Both the position numbers and the translations under genes were made by a program. This document shows, one piece after another, positions 10,619 to 22,791 of a stretch of 64,000 bases of DNA. Position 1 is the stretch's first letter. Every line of letters starts with the position of its first letter. The stretch is from Eleginops maclovinus. Its lineage: Eukaryota; Chordata; Actinopteri; Perciformes; Eleginopidae. The notes beneath the pieces are model-generated. The model saw only the letters and a list, made by a program, of their open reading frames with translations, was not told the DNA's origin and did no database searches. Location: assembly GCF_036324505.1 (NCBI RefSeq), contig NC_086363.1:2834790-2898789 (forward strand), read 5' to 3'.

Positions 10619-10775
10619 GAGCCTCGGTGCAGAGCTGCATGTCCTCCACCCTCTGCCGGTAGCTCTCGAACTCGGCGAGCGCCTGCCTCTTCATCCTCTC
10701 GTGCAGCTCCATGGATTCCTCCAGAGACTGGATCCTCCTCTTCAGGTCCATCTCGTCGCTGATCTTACTCTTGTA
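10617..10775 (-). CDS. fam184a: fam184a exon 3 (residues 95-147)
   Basis: This exon of 159 bases encodes 53 residues from YKSKISDEMDLKRRI to VEDMQLCTEAQ, aligned without gaps to what I recall of the family. Heptad-like hydrophobic spacing and many E/R/K/Q residues indicate coiled coil. The exon is phase 0 at both ends, so skipping it would keep the frame. Its donor is the first GT of a (GT)n array at 10616-10537, so the splice site lies inside a microsatellite. Its acceptor CCACAG at 10781-10776 has only a weak pyrimidine tract, and another long TG array begins 53 bases upstream of the exon. This makes regulated or variable inclusion likely. Confidence 0.87.
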
Positions 10776-10824
10776 CTGTGGATCAAATCATGCAAAGTAT
10801 TTGGAAATCTGCATCTGATTTATA

Positions 10825-11000
<176 letters not shown>

Positions 11001-11165
11001 GATGGAGTGTGAAATGCAGTAGTTTGTGAGACAGGGGCGTACAGATTAAACGTTGGTAAGAAATCGTCCAGATTTTTAGGAAAAGTAATCAAATCTGAAT
11101 TTATTGAGGTATGAAAATAATAAGGAAATTACTCTTTAATTTGAATTGAATGGGTCTTTAGGATT

Positions 11166-11497
11166 AGGGCTGAATGATTTGGAAAAAATAAATGCATTGC
11201 AATAATTTGGCAATATTACAGGGAATAATCCTGATACCTAATTCACATTAAAGTAGAAAATAAAATAAATCTCATGATGTGTTTTAAAAAAAGATAACTA
11301 GATTTATTTATTTTATTTATCTCAAATTAGGAAATTATTTAAGGTTTATGATCCGTACAAAAACATTTATTTACAGTACTATTTTTGGGCCAGAATTAAT
11401 ACATTTACCAAATATTGCCCTTACTGCAATTTGGATATGGCACTAGACCATAATACTTCTTTAGTATGCTGTATATTGACTAATCGTGCAGCTTTAA
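11166..11497. mobile_element. AGGGCTG-ended DNA element remnant (hAT-like)
   Basis: Starts TAGGGCTGAATGATTTGG and ends GACTAATCGTGCAGCTTTA, roughly inverted ends. This resembles widespread fish elements starting AGGGCTGCAC/GAAT. AT-rich interior, no coding. Confidence 0.4.
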
Positions 11498-12289
11498 TTT
11501 GAATACTTAATGAAAGTTACATTTAAAAGAGTAAATATGCACTTCGTCAAGACCTTACTTTTTAATTTGGCTTTTAATTTCATTGTATTTGTTATTCTTG
11601 TCTTATTTTCTTCTCATGTGAAGTGTTGGTTGGTTTGTTGCATTGTATAATGCCTTTTCGTCATTCAGGGTAATACATTCTGGTCATTCAGTGTAATGCA
11701 TATATTACATAAAACATAAGTAAAATGCTAATAATGACTTTTGTTTATTAAAATATAAACAAGTACACACTACTAAACTAAGTAATATTGTATTTTTAAA
11801 CAGAATTCACTTTGGTGTGAAAACTACTTGCTAGCGAATGGGTTGAACTTGGCTGGTTGGAAGGATATTTGCAAAGTGTAAATATTTGAAGTTACAATTG
11901 ATTAGTATTTTAGAATGGCAGTGCAGTCCTTAAATATAGTCTTTTAATGAAGCATACACATCCTCTGGATCTTCTTATGCCTGACAGGATTTCTTTGTAT
12001 TTAAAATATTATTGCACTGAATGACAATTTAGGGATCGTCTTCTAGAAATCAGAGTAACAAAGTGTGTGGTCTGCTATTTTTTGCTCAGAAAATATAAGG
12101 ATTTAAAAAATTACACCCAGAAAAAAACAAAACGTTTTGAGTTGTTGAATACTTTTATATTTTTGAGGCTTGAAAACCAAGTTTTGTCTTTGACCCTGGT
12201 GTTTATTAATTGAGAAGCTATGTGTTACTGTATTTATTACCAGGGTTGGGGGGGGGGGGGGTTAGCACGTTTGTAATTGTGTTTACAGT

Positions 12290-12350
12290 TTATAGTTGTT
12301 GTTACCTCATGTGTATGAAAGCGGCAATATAAATAAAGTTGGATTTAATT
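12290..12350 (+). mobile_element. LINE 3'-tail-like remnant
   Basis: GTATGAAAGCGGCAATATAA followed by ATAAAGTTGGATTTA resembles the conserved 3' end of L2-type LINEs of fish. Only the tail is recognisable. Confidence 0.35.
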
Positions 12351-12866
12351 AGATCCTATTAAACTCAGTGATATTCAAAGCTCTCTGACCTCGCAGAGGA
12401 GTATAATAATGTGCGGTAATGTCTCCATATATAAGTTCAGCTCTTTAATGTTGGTTACACTGCTGTCAGGGAAGTAAGTCATTTCCATAAGAAGCCATGA
12501 CATATATAGCTGAATAATTAATATCCAGCTGATGAATATTGATGAGCGCTGCGGCTCTGCTATGTGATAGAGTTCAGTTCAGAGGGCAGAAACACACGAG
12601 TGAAATATATACAGCGATACTCTATCATGTCGGGCTGACCTGCAAGTGGAGTTCATAGCCTCACACTTTAGTATACAATCAATAGTTTAAAATAATGACT
12701 CAAAGCCTCATCATGCCATAGAGGTTCCTCGTGCTGCACTAGCTGATGTATTATAACCTTCAGAAGTTATAATGAGTGTTCAATCATTCCTAAAGTAATA
12801 CTGTAATATGCATTAACGTATTCCTCCCTGGAAACAGAGATGAATTAGCTTTGGATTTCTAATATT

Positions 12867-14540
12867 CAGAGGTGGAAGAAGTACTCAGATCTTGTCCTTG
12901 AGTAAAAGTAGAAGTACTCAGATCTTGTCCTTGAGTAAAAGTAGAAGTACTCAGGTCTTGTACTTGAGTAAAAGTAGAAGTACTCAGATCTTGTACTGAG
13001 TAAAAGTAAAAGTACTCAGATCTTGTACTGAGTAAGAGTAGAAGTACTCAGATCTTGTACTTGAGTAAAAGTACTCAGATCTTGTACTTGAGTAAAAGTA
13101 GAAGTACTCAGATCTTGTACTGAGTAAAAGTAGAAGTACTCAGATCTTGTACTTGAGTAAAGTAGAAGTACTCAGATCTTGTACTGAGTAAAAGTAGAAG
13201 TACTCAGATCTTTTACTTGAGTAAAGTAGAAGTACTCAGGTCTTGTACTTGAGTAAAGTAGAAGTACTCAGATCTTGTACTTGAGTAAAGTAGAAGTACT
13301 CAGATCTTGTACTTGAGTAAAAGTAGAAGTACTCAGATCTTGTACTTGAGTAAAGTAGAAGTACTCAGATCTTGTACTTGAGTAAAAGTAGAAGTACTCA
13401 GATCTTGTACTTGAGTAAAGTAGAAGTACTCAGATCTTGTACTGAGTAAAAGTAGAAGTACTCAGATCTTGTACTTGAGTAAAGTAGAAGTACTCAGATC
13501 TTGTCCTTGAGTAAAAGTAGAAGTACTCAGATCTTGTACTTGAGTAAAGTAGAAGTACTCAGGTCTTGTACTTGAGTAAAGTAGAAGTACTCAGATCTTG
13601 TACTGAGTAAAAGTAGAAGTACTCAGATCTTGTACTTGAGTAAAGTAGAAGTACTCAGATCTTGTACTGAGTAAAAGTAGAAGTACTCAGATCTTTTACT
13701 TGAGTAAAGTAGAAGTACTCAGGTCTTGTACTTGAGTAAAGTAGAAGTACTCAGATCTTGTACTTGAGTAAAGTAGAAGTACTCAGATCTTGTACTTGAG
13801 TAAAAGTAGAAGTACTCAGATCTTGTACTTGAGTAAAGTAGAAGTACTCAGATCTTGTACTTGAGTAAAAGTAGAAGTACTCAGATCTTGTACTTGAGTA
13901 AAAGTAGAAGTACTCAGATCTTGTACTTGAGTAAAAGTAGAAGTACTCAGATCTTGTACTTGAGTAAAGTAGAAGTACTCAGATCTTGTACTTGAGTAAA
14001 GTAGAAGTACTCAGATCTTGTACTTGAGTAAAGTAGAAGTACTCAGATCTTGTACTTGAGTAAAGTAGAAGTACTCAGATCTTGTACTTGAGTAAAGTAG
14101 AAGTACCAGAGTGTAGGAATACTCTGTCACAGTAAAAGTATTCTAAATGTTCCTCCAGTGAAAGTAGAAAGTACTCTCCTCTAAATGTACTTAAAGTAGC
14201 GACAGTAAAAGTAGTCATTGTCTGATTGGTCCATTTCAGAATAATATCTCTGATATGTTTTATAATGATTGATCATTAAAGTGTTCTCAGAGCTGGTAAA
14301 GGTGCAGCTAGTTTGAATGGCTTTGTATACTGCAGGGTAGCTGCTGGATTTACTGCAGGTGAACTACAGTCTGATTTAAGGGCTGATTATATTTACCATC
14401 ATTAATCCTAATCTGCCTAGCAACTAAATACATGTAGTGGAGTAAAAGCACACCATTTACCTCTGAAATGTATTGGAGTAGTACACTTAAGTAAAGTTAA
14501 GTGCAGTACTTGAGTAAATGGACTTAGTAAATGTGGGATT
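12867..14540 (+). mobile_element. CAGAGGTGG-ended element, copy 2, with expanded satellite
   Basis: Begins CAGAGGTGGAAGAAGTACTC at 12867, runs straight into the tandem array (to about 14105), then the same unique body as copy 1 (14106-14450), and fades near 14540 without a clean CCACCTCTG end. The array unit is the element's own subterminal sequence, so the array looks like tandem amplification of one terminus. No coding capacity. Confidence 0.75.
12880..14105. repeat. Satellite array of ~32-bp units, about 38 copies
   Basis: Unit GTACTTGAGTAAAGTAGAAG then TACTCAGATCTT, with length variants lacking TT or carrying an extra A. GTACTT and AAGTAC within a unit are complementary, allowing hairpins. 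The run around 13141-13410 recurs at about 13624-13893, an offset of about 483 bp, showing a block duplication. Confidence 0.95.
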
Positions 14541-14570
14541 CAGATTTAACACACATGTAATCAACAACAA

Positions 14571-14800
14571 TATACAGCCGTGGAAAAAGTTAAGAGACCA
14601 CTTCAGCATTATCATTTTCTCTGGTTTTATTATTTATAGTTGTGTTTTTGAGTTAAATTAATATTTGTTATTTTTTTATTGTATTCTCTAAACTACTGAA
14701 AATGTTTCTCTGTGTTTGGATTTAACAGACACTGAACTGGCTGCCATACATGTAGGGATAAAGATCTAAGAACAATTTGGAGTGGTCTCTTATTCTTTTA
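14571..14800. mobile_element. Tc1/mariner-like MITE
   Basis: Left end TATACAGCCGTGGAAAAAGT followed by TAAGAGACCACT. The right side contains AGTGGTCTCTTATTCTTTT near 14781, an imperfect inverted terminal repeat. The TA at the start suits a TA target site. No open frame. Confidence 0.55.
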
Positions 14801-15246
14801 ATGTTGAAAACTAAACTGCACAGCAGCAGAGACAGTAAATAAAATATTAAAAATAAGGATTAATAGATATGTATATTGATATATCACTAATAATTAAATA
14901 ATACAGAAATATTATTATTATAATTAAAATAAACATTATTTTTAAATGAGTATTTTATCTTTTTTAACTTTTCCTTAAATGTTTTAAATCTGGACTTGAT
15001 AAGGAAGTATTAAAACCCTCAAGTATAATATCTGAAAACGTTTTCCCCCGCTGTTTAAACTGATCAAACCTTTCCACTCTACTTTAATATCTTTACACGG
15101 ATGGTATCCTGTTTCCTTTTTACATTTAGTACTGTACGTAAACTCTTCTGACCTCTCTTATTAGCATGAGGGATGACATAACTCATGAACTTGATAAGAA
15201 GATAAGACGGCAGTGTCTTTGAATTAATTACATTAAATGTAAAGAC

Positions 15247-15366
15247 CTGTAGTATCTTCTCTCTGGTCTCCGAGAGGATCTGCTGCACCTCCTCTTCATG
15301 CGCCTCCTTCAGGGTGGAGATGGCCGCCTCGTGTTCGTCGTTTTTCGTGTTCAGTGCGTAGATAAC
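15247..15366 (-). CDS. fam184a: fam184a exon 2 (residues 55-94)
   Basis: This exon of 120 bases encodes 40 residues beginning VIYALNTKNDEHEAA and ending SETREKILQ, the most conserved block of the FAM184 family and the start of its N-terminal domain. The sequence is a charged amphipathic helix typical of coiled coil. The acceptor is a clean CTGCAG at 15372-15367. The donor is CAG followed by GTCTTT, which has GT but none of the usual +3 to +6 bases, so this is the weakest donor in the gene. The boundary is nevertheless fixed, because the next residues in the family (YKSK) are found at the start of exon 3. Confidence 0.87.
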
Positions 15367-15584
15367 CTGCAGAGGAGGGGAAAGGGAAACCGGTTAGCCG
15401 TGAGACACAGTCAGCATCAGGAGTCATGAGGGGGAAATATCAAGATGAAAGCAAGGTTGTGATTGATGCTAATGCTCAATACCTTTTAATGGACTCTTTG
15501 TAGCATAGAAAACCCATTCACACTTTATCTACTACTGGAAACCATCATAGCCAGTTCTAATTATGTGGAATATTTGGTGCAGTA

Positions 15585-15830
15585 TAGGGCTGCACAATTT
15601 ATGAATGTTTAATCGAATAGCAATATGGACTGGTGCAATATTCAAATCGCTGGAGGCGCAATAGTTGTTGTGCATGCTTAATATTATTTTGTATTAATGG
15701 TTATTGTGCTGCATGTGTGCCCGGACTATAAATCCTATTCTGCAGACTTACTGAAGCATCTTTGTCAAATATTGTGATTTATATTCCAATATCATTCAAA
15801 ATATGCGCACTCTTTTCAGAATCCTGAGGC
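15585..15830. mobile_element. AGGGCTGCAC-type DNA element remnant
   Basis: TAGGGCTGCACAATTTATGA, then GGACTGGTGCAATATTCAAA, resembles a common fish element. The right end is not clear. Confidence 0.4.
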
Positions 15831-18520
15831 CCTGGTGCAGTACTTTAGTTGGGTTATGCACTATGACACACCCAAATATTTGCAAGGTCACTGAAGTTAA
15901 AAAGATAGTCAGCTGACCCTCTTTTAAATCTCCCCCAGTGGAAGCCTCTCAGCATCTTCTCCCCTCTTCCCTCCTCAATTTAAAACATGTAAGCATGAAA
16001 AGTGTTCTCTCTGTTTCTTCCTGAAATAATTCAATGGTGCAACCCTGGATGTTATTCACAAAAAAATCTAAATGTTGGAAGAATATATGAATATTATATT
16101 GCTAATATGATATGATAGATTATATAGGCCTAAGTTCATTCTTGGTTTTGAAAGATGCATTATAGTCAAATTGTGTATTTTTATGAATTAAATTAGAAAT
16201 TAAACCCACATTTATGATGTTAACTATTACAAATGATCATTTTGTGACTGCAAAAAAAGGTAACCCTTGTAATATCGTCATCCAGACATTTGAAAAACAT
16301 ATTGGGATATTGGATTTCTTTCATATTGCTGAGCATTTCCAAGTTACTGATAGCCCCATTTGTGCAAAGCTGTATAATCAGAAGCAGTCCTTTCACTACT
16401 GTGGGCCAACACGATAGAAACACTTGTCACACTTAACATTTATTATTTATAAAAGTATTTCCTTTAATGCAGCTTACAGATCAAATGCAATGAGGACATG
16501 AGGCAGGCAGAGGAATGCAAATGACTGCCGTATGATAATCTTTATAATGCTGTTGCATTGCCAATGAGCCGTGGTGTGTAGCTGGTACACAGCTGCCTAC
16601 AGTACGATGTGAAAAACCTTGCAGTGCACGCCTGGATGTTTCCAGGATTAGAGCAGCAGCATCAGTGACGCCCCACAGTTATGAATTAGTCGAAGCCTCA
16701 TATTGTCGGGGATAAAAATAACACAAGCTAACTGTTGTGCACGAGATTGACCTTTAAATCCGTCCCAAAAATACATGAAGCCTTCCAGAGAGCAGTAATC
16801 TGACAGCGCCGTGATCCCCCCCTCACAGGCAGCGCGAGAGAGAGGGGGCAGAAATGCGTTTCCACATGAGAGACACTCTCCTCGGCCATGCTGAGACAAA
16901 CAAAGCCGTGTGTTGCCTCTTTTTAAAGTCAATATTCAGCACATTGAACCATGCCACACATCCTTTGTTTTCACGGGACCAAAGTCCGTCAACTGAATAA
17001 GAAAAAAGGGACTGTGGAGTAGAGATGGGAGAAGAAGCTTTCCTTTGACACAATGACATTCAGTGTGTGTGCCTTGCTAGGCGATGAAAGGATTTAGTTC
17101 AATAAGTGGTCTCGGGTTTTTCACAATTTCTATTCGTTTACTCACCACACACTGCGACAGACAGAGCTTTACTGAAATGGAACAGAGAAACTAAGACGCA
17201 CTGCAAACAGATGGTACTGAGCCAAGGAAGGTATTCTCTTGTGTCATTTTACGGACCTCTTAATGGGAATACGATCAGCATCCATTACTTTAGCCTGTAT
17301 GCTTATATCACACATCTCGTGGCCTTTATATAGTTCAAACGTGATGCTGTGTTTCACATCATTTCATCTCAAATGTATGACTTGGGGCTTGTCATGCCTT
17401 GGTGCAACAATTCATTTATGTCCCTTAATTTTATCACACATTGATTTGAAACACGACCAAGCTGTTAGCATTGGACGCTAGCTTGAGTATTTGTTGCCGC
17501 TGCTCAGTTTCTTATTAGCCGTTAACTATCCTTACAATACAGCCATGCTAGCAGCCCTGTTAGCCCTTACTTAGGAACAGCACGTATTTGAGCTAAATGC
17601 TAACTTCAGCATGCTAACAATGTGTATTGCATATCATGATCACCATCTCACTTAGCCATATTCACCTAAATGCCATATATAATGTAGCTTATAGCATGCT
17701 TTGCTAACTTGCAAATTATGTAACTAAACCTGACTTTGAATCAGACAAAAGTACAGCTAAATTCTCAGTTAAAAATATTAATGGTAATCTGTTCCAAAAG
17801 CTGTTGAGACATTTAATGTAAGAGCACACATTCCAACCTCATGTTCAGCTTCTGGGGAACATGAATGCCTGTGCATAATGTAATGGAAATACAGTACCTC
17901 CAACTGTTGGAATAATGCAATGTAGTGAACAGACAGGCCCCGATTTAATGTGGCTAACATAGCTACTAACTCACATCGAGGTACTGAGATAAAATGGTAG
18001 CAGTAAAGTCGAGTCAGTTTAATAGGCTAACATCCAAACTTTATTCCACAGAGTTTTACAGTCTGTCCTTTCACTTGGACCGCTCAAACGAGTGCTGAAA
18101 CGTCTGAGATCAGAGGAAAGCTGCAAAGAGCCAAATAAATCTGCAAAAATTCAGTTTGCATCCGAAATAAAACATACTTCCCTCCACACGTCTGAATTAT
18201 TCAACCAGCTCAGCTTAGGAAGTGAATGGAGCAAAAGTAACAGATAGATAGACGAGCTAAAATCTCCACCGCATCTCTAGAGTTTTCAGCACACTTCTGC
18301 AGATGAAATGCACCAATCAAAATGCTGTGGGCTCCTCTGACACACCCACACACAGGCAACAAAATAACAGACACATGCTAGCTATGCACACACATGCATC
18401 ACACACACACACACACCAGCAGAGCCTGTCAAGAACAATTACACACGCGTCCACACTCATCAGCTCGATTATCCTGACAAATGGTCAAAGAGCCGAGGAG
18501 GCGGAGAAAGTATACGTGTA

Positions 18521-18524
<4 letters not shown>

Positions 18525-18597
<73 letters not shown>
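18525..18597. repeat. (TG)n microsatellite
   Basis: 73 bases of pure TG. Confidence 0.95.
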
Positions 18598-18598
<1 letters not shown>

Positions 18599-19003
18599 TC
18601 AAGGGGAAAAGCAATCAGTGCCTGAGAGACAAAAGCTGCCAATGCTGTCATCATTGTCATCATGAGGGAACAACAAATAATGGATTTTGAAAGACAGCAG
18701 CGAGTCAAATAAAGATATCAGTAAAGCTTTGCAGATATCAGCCAATATTTGAGGAAAAATGTGCAATATTTCAATTTATTCTCATGAATTATGTAATAGA
18801 TGTGGATAAGCCCGGTTTCTTTTACATTAAGAAGCAAACATACAGTTCTTAGGGGCTTGTTATAGCCCATGTGTGTCTGATTTGCAGCCATTCCCCTGCA
18901 GGGGTTCTCCTTCCACATAAAGAAGATTAAGGAAAGCATTGTTCGACCGTAAAACCAACCAACGATGCTTTCTATTAAAAAAATTGTAACGTTGTTGCTT
19001 TCA

Positions 19004-19296
19004 TTAAAAAGGGATATATAATGCCTTTGTCTTTTCTGTAATGTAGTGTTTCCTGTAGAGGTTTTAGTGCATGTAAATGGTCGGCAAAAGCGGTTGACAA
19101 TCACAACAGAGCTGGCCAGCTAACCAATCAGAGCAGACTGGGGTCTGGTTTCAGACAGAGGGTGAGAAGGTGTTGCAGCACAGGCAGTATGAGAAAAATA
19201 AAGAGCTTTCTGAACATTAAAGCATGGAGACATGTCCAAGGAGAGACACTACATAAAAATATGAACCCAAAAATGTTCATTACAGGGCCCCTCTAA
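19004..19296 (-). mobile_element. TTAA-type MITE, copy P2 (internally deleted)
   Basis: Reverse orientation. TTTTAGTGCATGTAAATGG joins directly to GCGGTTGACAATCACAACAG, so the middle with the GC box is missing. Ends near TACAGGGCCCCTCTAAG. Confidence 0.65.
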
Positions 19297-20064
19297 GAAA
19301 AACGAGTCTTACTTTTATTGAAAAGTTAATTTAGTTCAGAAAAACTTTGATGATGTTCTTTTATTGTTTCAGTAATTCATTTTGAAGAATCTAAGAAATG
19401 ATTAAGAAAGGTCCGCTTCAAACATCATCTCTCTCTCACTGTATAAATATGTGTTAGTGTGTGTGTGCACGCTTTGTTCTGAGGTGTGAGAAAAACCAAG
19501 AGAGAGTGTGAGACAGACGGAGAAAGAGTGAGACTGATCCTCGCCTCATCTCTTCGGGTCGATGGGTTCGTGCCCTCGGAGGAGTTTGCATAAATGTCTG
19601 TGATAGCGGGCCGATCGATAAGTGACAGCCAAATGCCACGAGTTTCATCTGTCAGCAGCGGGATCGTCACGGCTGAGAAACTCACTAAGACTTTCACCAG
19701 GCGTCTGTCCCCGAGATATGACACTGCTGTCAAACTCGGGAGGAGATGGGAGGAAAACTTTCTCATGCTCACTTTGTTGGTTTTTGCAAGCCAACTTTAT
19801 AAGCATATTCAAGAGAAATAAAACTCCCTCTTCTTGTTGTTTGGATTCAGTTCTTGCTCTACAATCCTCTGCATTGCTCTCCTCACATTCAGTCAAATAA
19901 ACTTTGGGAGAACGGTTCAACAAACAAACTCTAATGCGTACAGATATATTCACAGACACAGACGGCTACATTATCCACACACAAATATAAAGTCAAACAG
20001 GGAAATAAAGACGTACGTGAACCTGGCTTTACTTACTGCAACTTTGCTCACTTGAATCAATGGA

Positions 20065-20622
20065 AGGACGCTGATTTTGCTGTAATAACTTTAATATTTT
20101 AATTAAAAATCATCCGTTTTAATATATTTTCTGGAAATTAGAGTCTTGTCTCTGCTCTGGAATAAAAGAAAAACCTTTTAATTTTTAAGAAATAATCTAA
20201 AATATATGGTTTTTAGGAACAAGTTCAAATATTCTAACTTCCCTTGCAGAGTTATCTCTTATTTTACAAAAATATAACAACAAGGGGCTCAATTCACAAC
20301 AAAAAACATGAACAGATTTCAAATAACTGTAGCTGAAAGCAATAATAATACGTTTCAATAAAAAAATATCAGGTTCAACTTAATATTACTGCTTTCAACT
20401 TACCTGATACAGTCATTTGAGTTGTGTTGGCAACATTTCTGTTTTTTCAGTGTACAAACTACAGGTTTTGCTGTAAGGGTATTTATTGGTTTTTAATTTA
20501 AAATCATCTGGTTTCAACTATTTTCTAAAAAGGAGAGTCTACTGAGAAAACACAGGTCATTTAAAAAACACTAATATATAGTTTTTATTAGGAACAAGTT
20601 GAAATGTTCTCTTACTTTAGTA
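20065..20622. repeat. Diverged direct duplication
   Basis: A segment starting TTTTGCTGTAATAACTTTAA (about 20077) and reaching TTTTTAGGAACAAGTTC (20210) recurs as TTTTGCTGTAAGGGTATTTA (about 20467) to TTTTTATTAGGAACAAGTTG (20583). The copies are similar in order and content but well diverged, about 390 bp apart. Confidence 0.55.
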
Positions 20623-20884
20623 AATGTTCATTTTAGGGGTTTCCTTTACAGACTACTCAATAAGAAATGGATCTCTGCAGTGCTCCAAAAGACACATTTT
20701 TCTTCCCACAAAGCTTTCAGTTTCTTATCAATGCTTATACTAAGCTACTATAATGACCAAAAATATAATAATTGCTCATCCTTTTTAGACATGGATGTGT
20801 ACTTAACAACTGGTTTGTCTTTATTTTCATTCTAGTTTAACTAATGTGTGCTTCTCTTGTATACATTGTGTGTTACTGCATGCC

Positions 20885-20965
20885 TTTATTTTACCTGCTA
20901 TGTCCCTTTTGCTGTAAAAATGTACATTTCCTTGCTGTGCGACTAATAAAGGATTTCTGTTTCTG
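20885..20965 (+). mobile_element. LINE 3'-tail-like remnant
   Basis: CCTTGCTGTGCGACTAATAA then AGGATTTCTG resembles the usual 3' end of fish LINEs (CGCTGTGGGACTAATAAAGG type). Confidence 0.4.
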
Positions 20966-22277
20966 AATAATCGACACTAAAACTTTAAAATAAAGTAAAC
21001 CTAAATCTCTCACGAACGTCGTACCAACAGCAGTCTGATTCAGGAGGTAGTCCAGGTTTTTAATGAGGTAATAAAAACCAAGAACTTTTGGGGATCAAAG
21101 CTAAATATTCAGCTCCATCTTCACTCCTCCAACATCATAAAATCTCACATTTTGTCACTCTAAATTATTTATGAGCTCTATTTTTAGACTCATTTTGTTG
21201 TTGTTGCCTCTGCCCCCCCCCCCCCCCTGCCAGCACTAGCTCACATTCACGGCCAATATTTCCACCAGATATTGCTCTGTGGTTCTGTATCTCTATGATT
21301 TGTTGCTCCCTGTCCAGAGAGGGAGGGGAAAACAGATTCACAATGATTCAGACGTCTCTGAGGTAAGTAGTAGTGTTGCTCACAATATGAATTTGTTCAG
21401 AATAACTGGCAAAAATACAAGGACTGCAATACAAAGCCACTGCAAAATACACATGAAATAACAAGCGTTTACGGAGATGATGGAAATACTATTGACTCGT
21501 GCATTGAGAAAGCTCAACAGCATCAGGGAATAAAAGCAAAACTCAGTATTTCTTCATGAAATTAACAGTAAAGGTCCATTAATATTTGCTTAAACATGTA
21601 TAAATAGGGCTTGTTTGGACTCCAATGTGTTTAAACTATAGGATGAATGCTCCCAAGATGTCATGCAGAAATGGAAATCATACACACTGGCATTATTAGT
21701 ATAAACCACGAGGAAAAACTGAAGAAAAATGCATGTCTGTCGTCATATCTTCAGACATCATGATTGAGTTTTCTTTTTATTAAATCAACTTAATTAAATC
21801 ACACATTCCTGCAGAACAAAACCACTTAATTCCACATTTTGTAAAGCATGTCGGAGTCTAAAGATCCAGCTGATTTCCCCGTGAAGGCTTACAGATATGA
21901 ACAACTGTGTTTTATTCGCAGTGCATCGATTTGTGCCCTCCTGGGGATAAAATCGTTAACCCCGCGGAGGAAGGGGCAGCGAGCAGACGCTGTATTTAAT
22001 TGCTGGAATAACTATTGACGTGTCATTTCAGTGGGAGATCCCAGTTAATGAAGGGGCTGCTGGGGAGGGCAGTCAGTTTAGTGGAAAATGGTTTAGTGAG
22101 CGATTAACTTCATCATTACCGCTGCATAGCAAATTGTTGTTGTGTTGATGGGAAGCCAGGCCTGTGTTCTCCCTTTTTACTCCAATTTCAAACCCTTTAT
22201 TAACCGGCTAGAGTTAAAGCTAAATTATTTCCCAGAAATCAAAATCAAAGTGTATTGCAATAGTTGAGAAACATATT

Positions 22278-22791
22278 CAGGGTTTTGTCTAAACTTGGTA
22301 ACAGGGTCTCTGCTCCCTGTTACTGTCAGTGTGAGCCCTCAAACCAAAATGCAGATTTCCCATGTGAAATGTTAAAGTGATGCCAGAAAACAATATCTCT
22401 GTTGGTCAGAAAGGGTTTAATGAGTCCAGAAATATGGAGATGGTGTCAGATGTCTGGTCAGACGGCAGAGACAGCTTACAGGAGATAAATATGGGATGGA
22501 TGTCCGGTGGGTCTGCCGGGGGACGAGTGGCAGGCAGCAGGCTGACACTGAGACTGAGATTTCTGATCCTTTCTTTCACTCTCCTTTTTTTCTGGAGAGG
22601 AAGTAAAGAACGAGCTCTGGATTTATTTGTTGTTGGAGGTGCAATATATGACTCAGCAGCTTTAAGACGTGAAGACACTATTATTTTCTGCTTCGCTCTG
22701 ATGCAGGATTTCACTGGGAAATGGGCGGGGCTTAATTTTGGCGGGAAGTGGCGTTAGCGCCTCATGCTATATTTGTATAGAAAAAACCCTG
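22278..22791. mobile_element. CAGGGTTTT-ended MITE, copy C1
   Basis: Begins CAGGGTTTTGTCTAAACTTG and ends TAGAAAAAACCCTG, short inverted ends of hAT-like type. Interior shares CAAACCAAAATGCAGATTTC and GACGAGTGGCAGGCAGCAGG with copy C3. An open frame of 126 codons (22377-22757) lies in it, but the frame is not kept in the other copies, so it is not a gene. Confidence 0.65.

Noticed and set aside
12880..14105. Regular direct repeats resembling a CRISPR array
   Set aside because: Units abut without unique spacers, vary in length, and sit in a transposon-like element of a fish genome.
22377..22757. 126-codon frame
   Set aside because: Lies inside MITE copy C1, and the frame is broken in copy C3.
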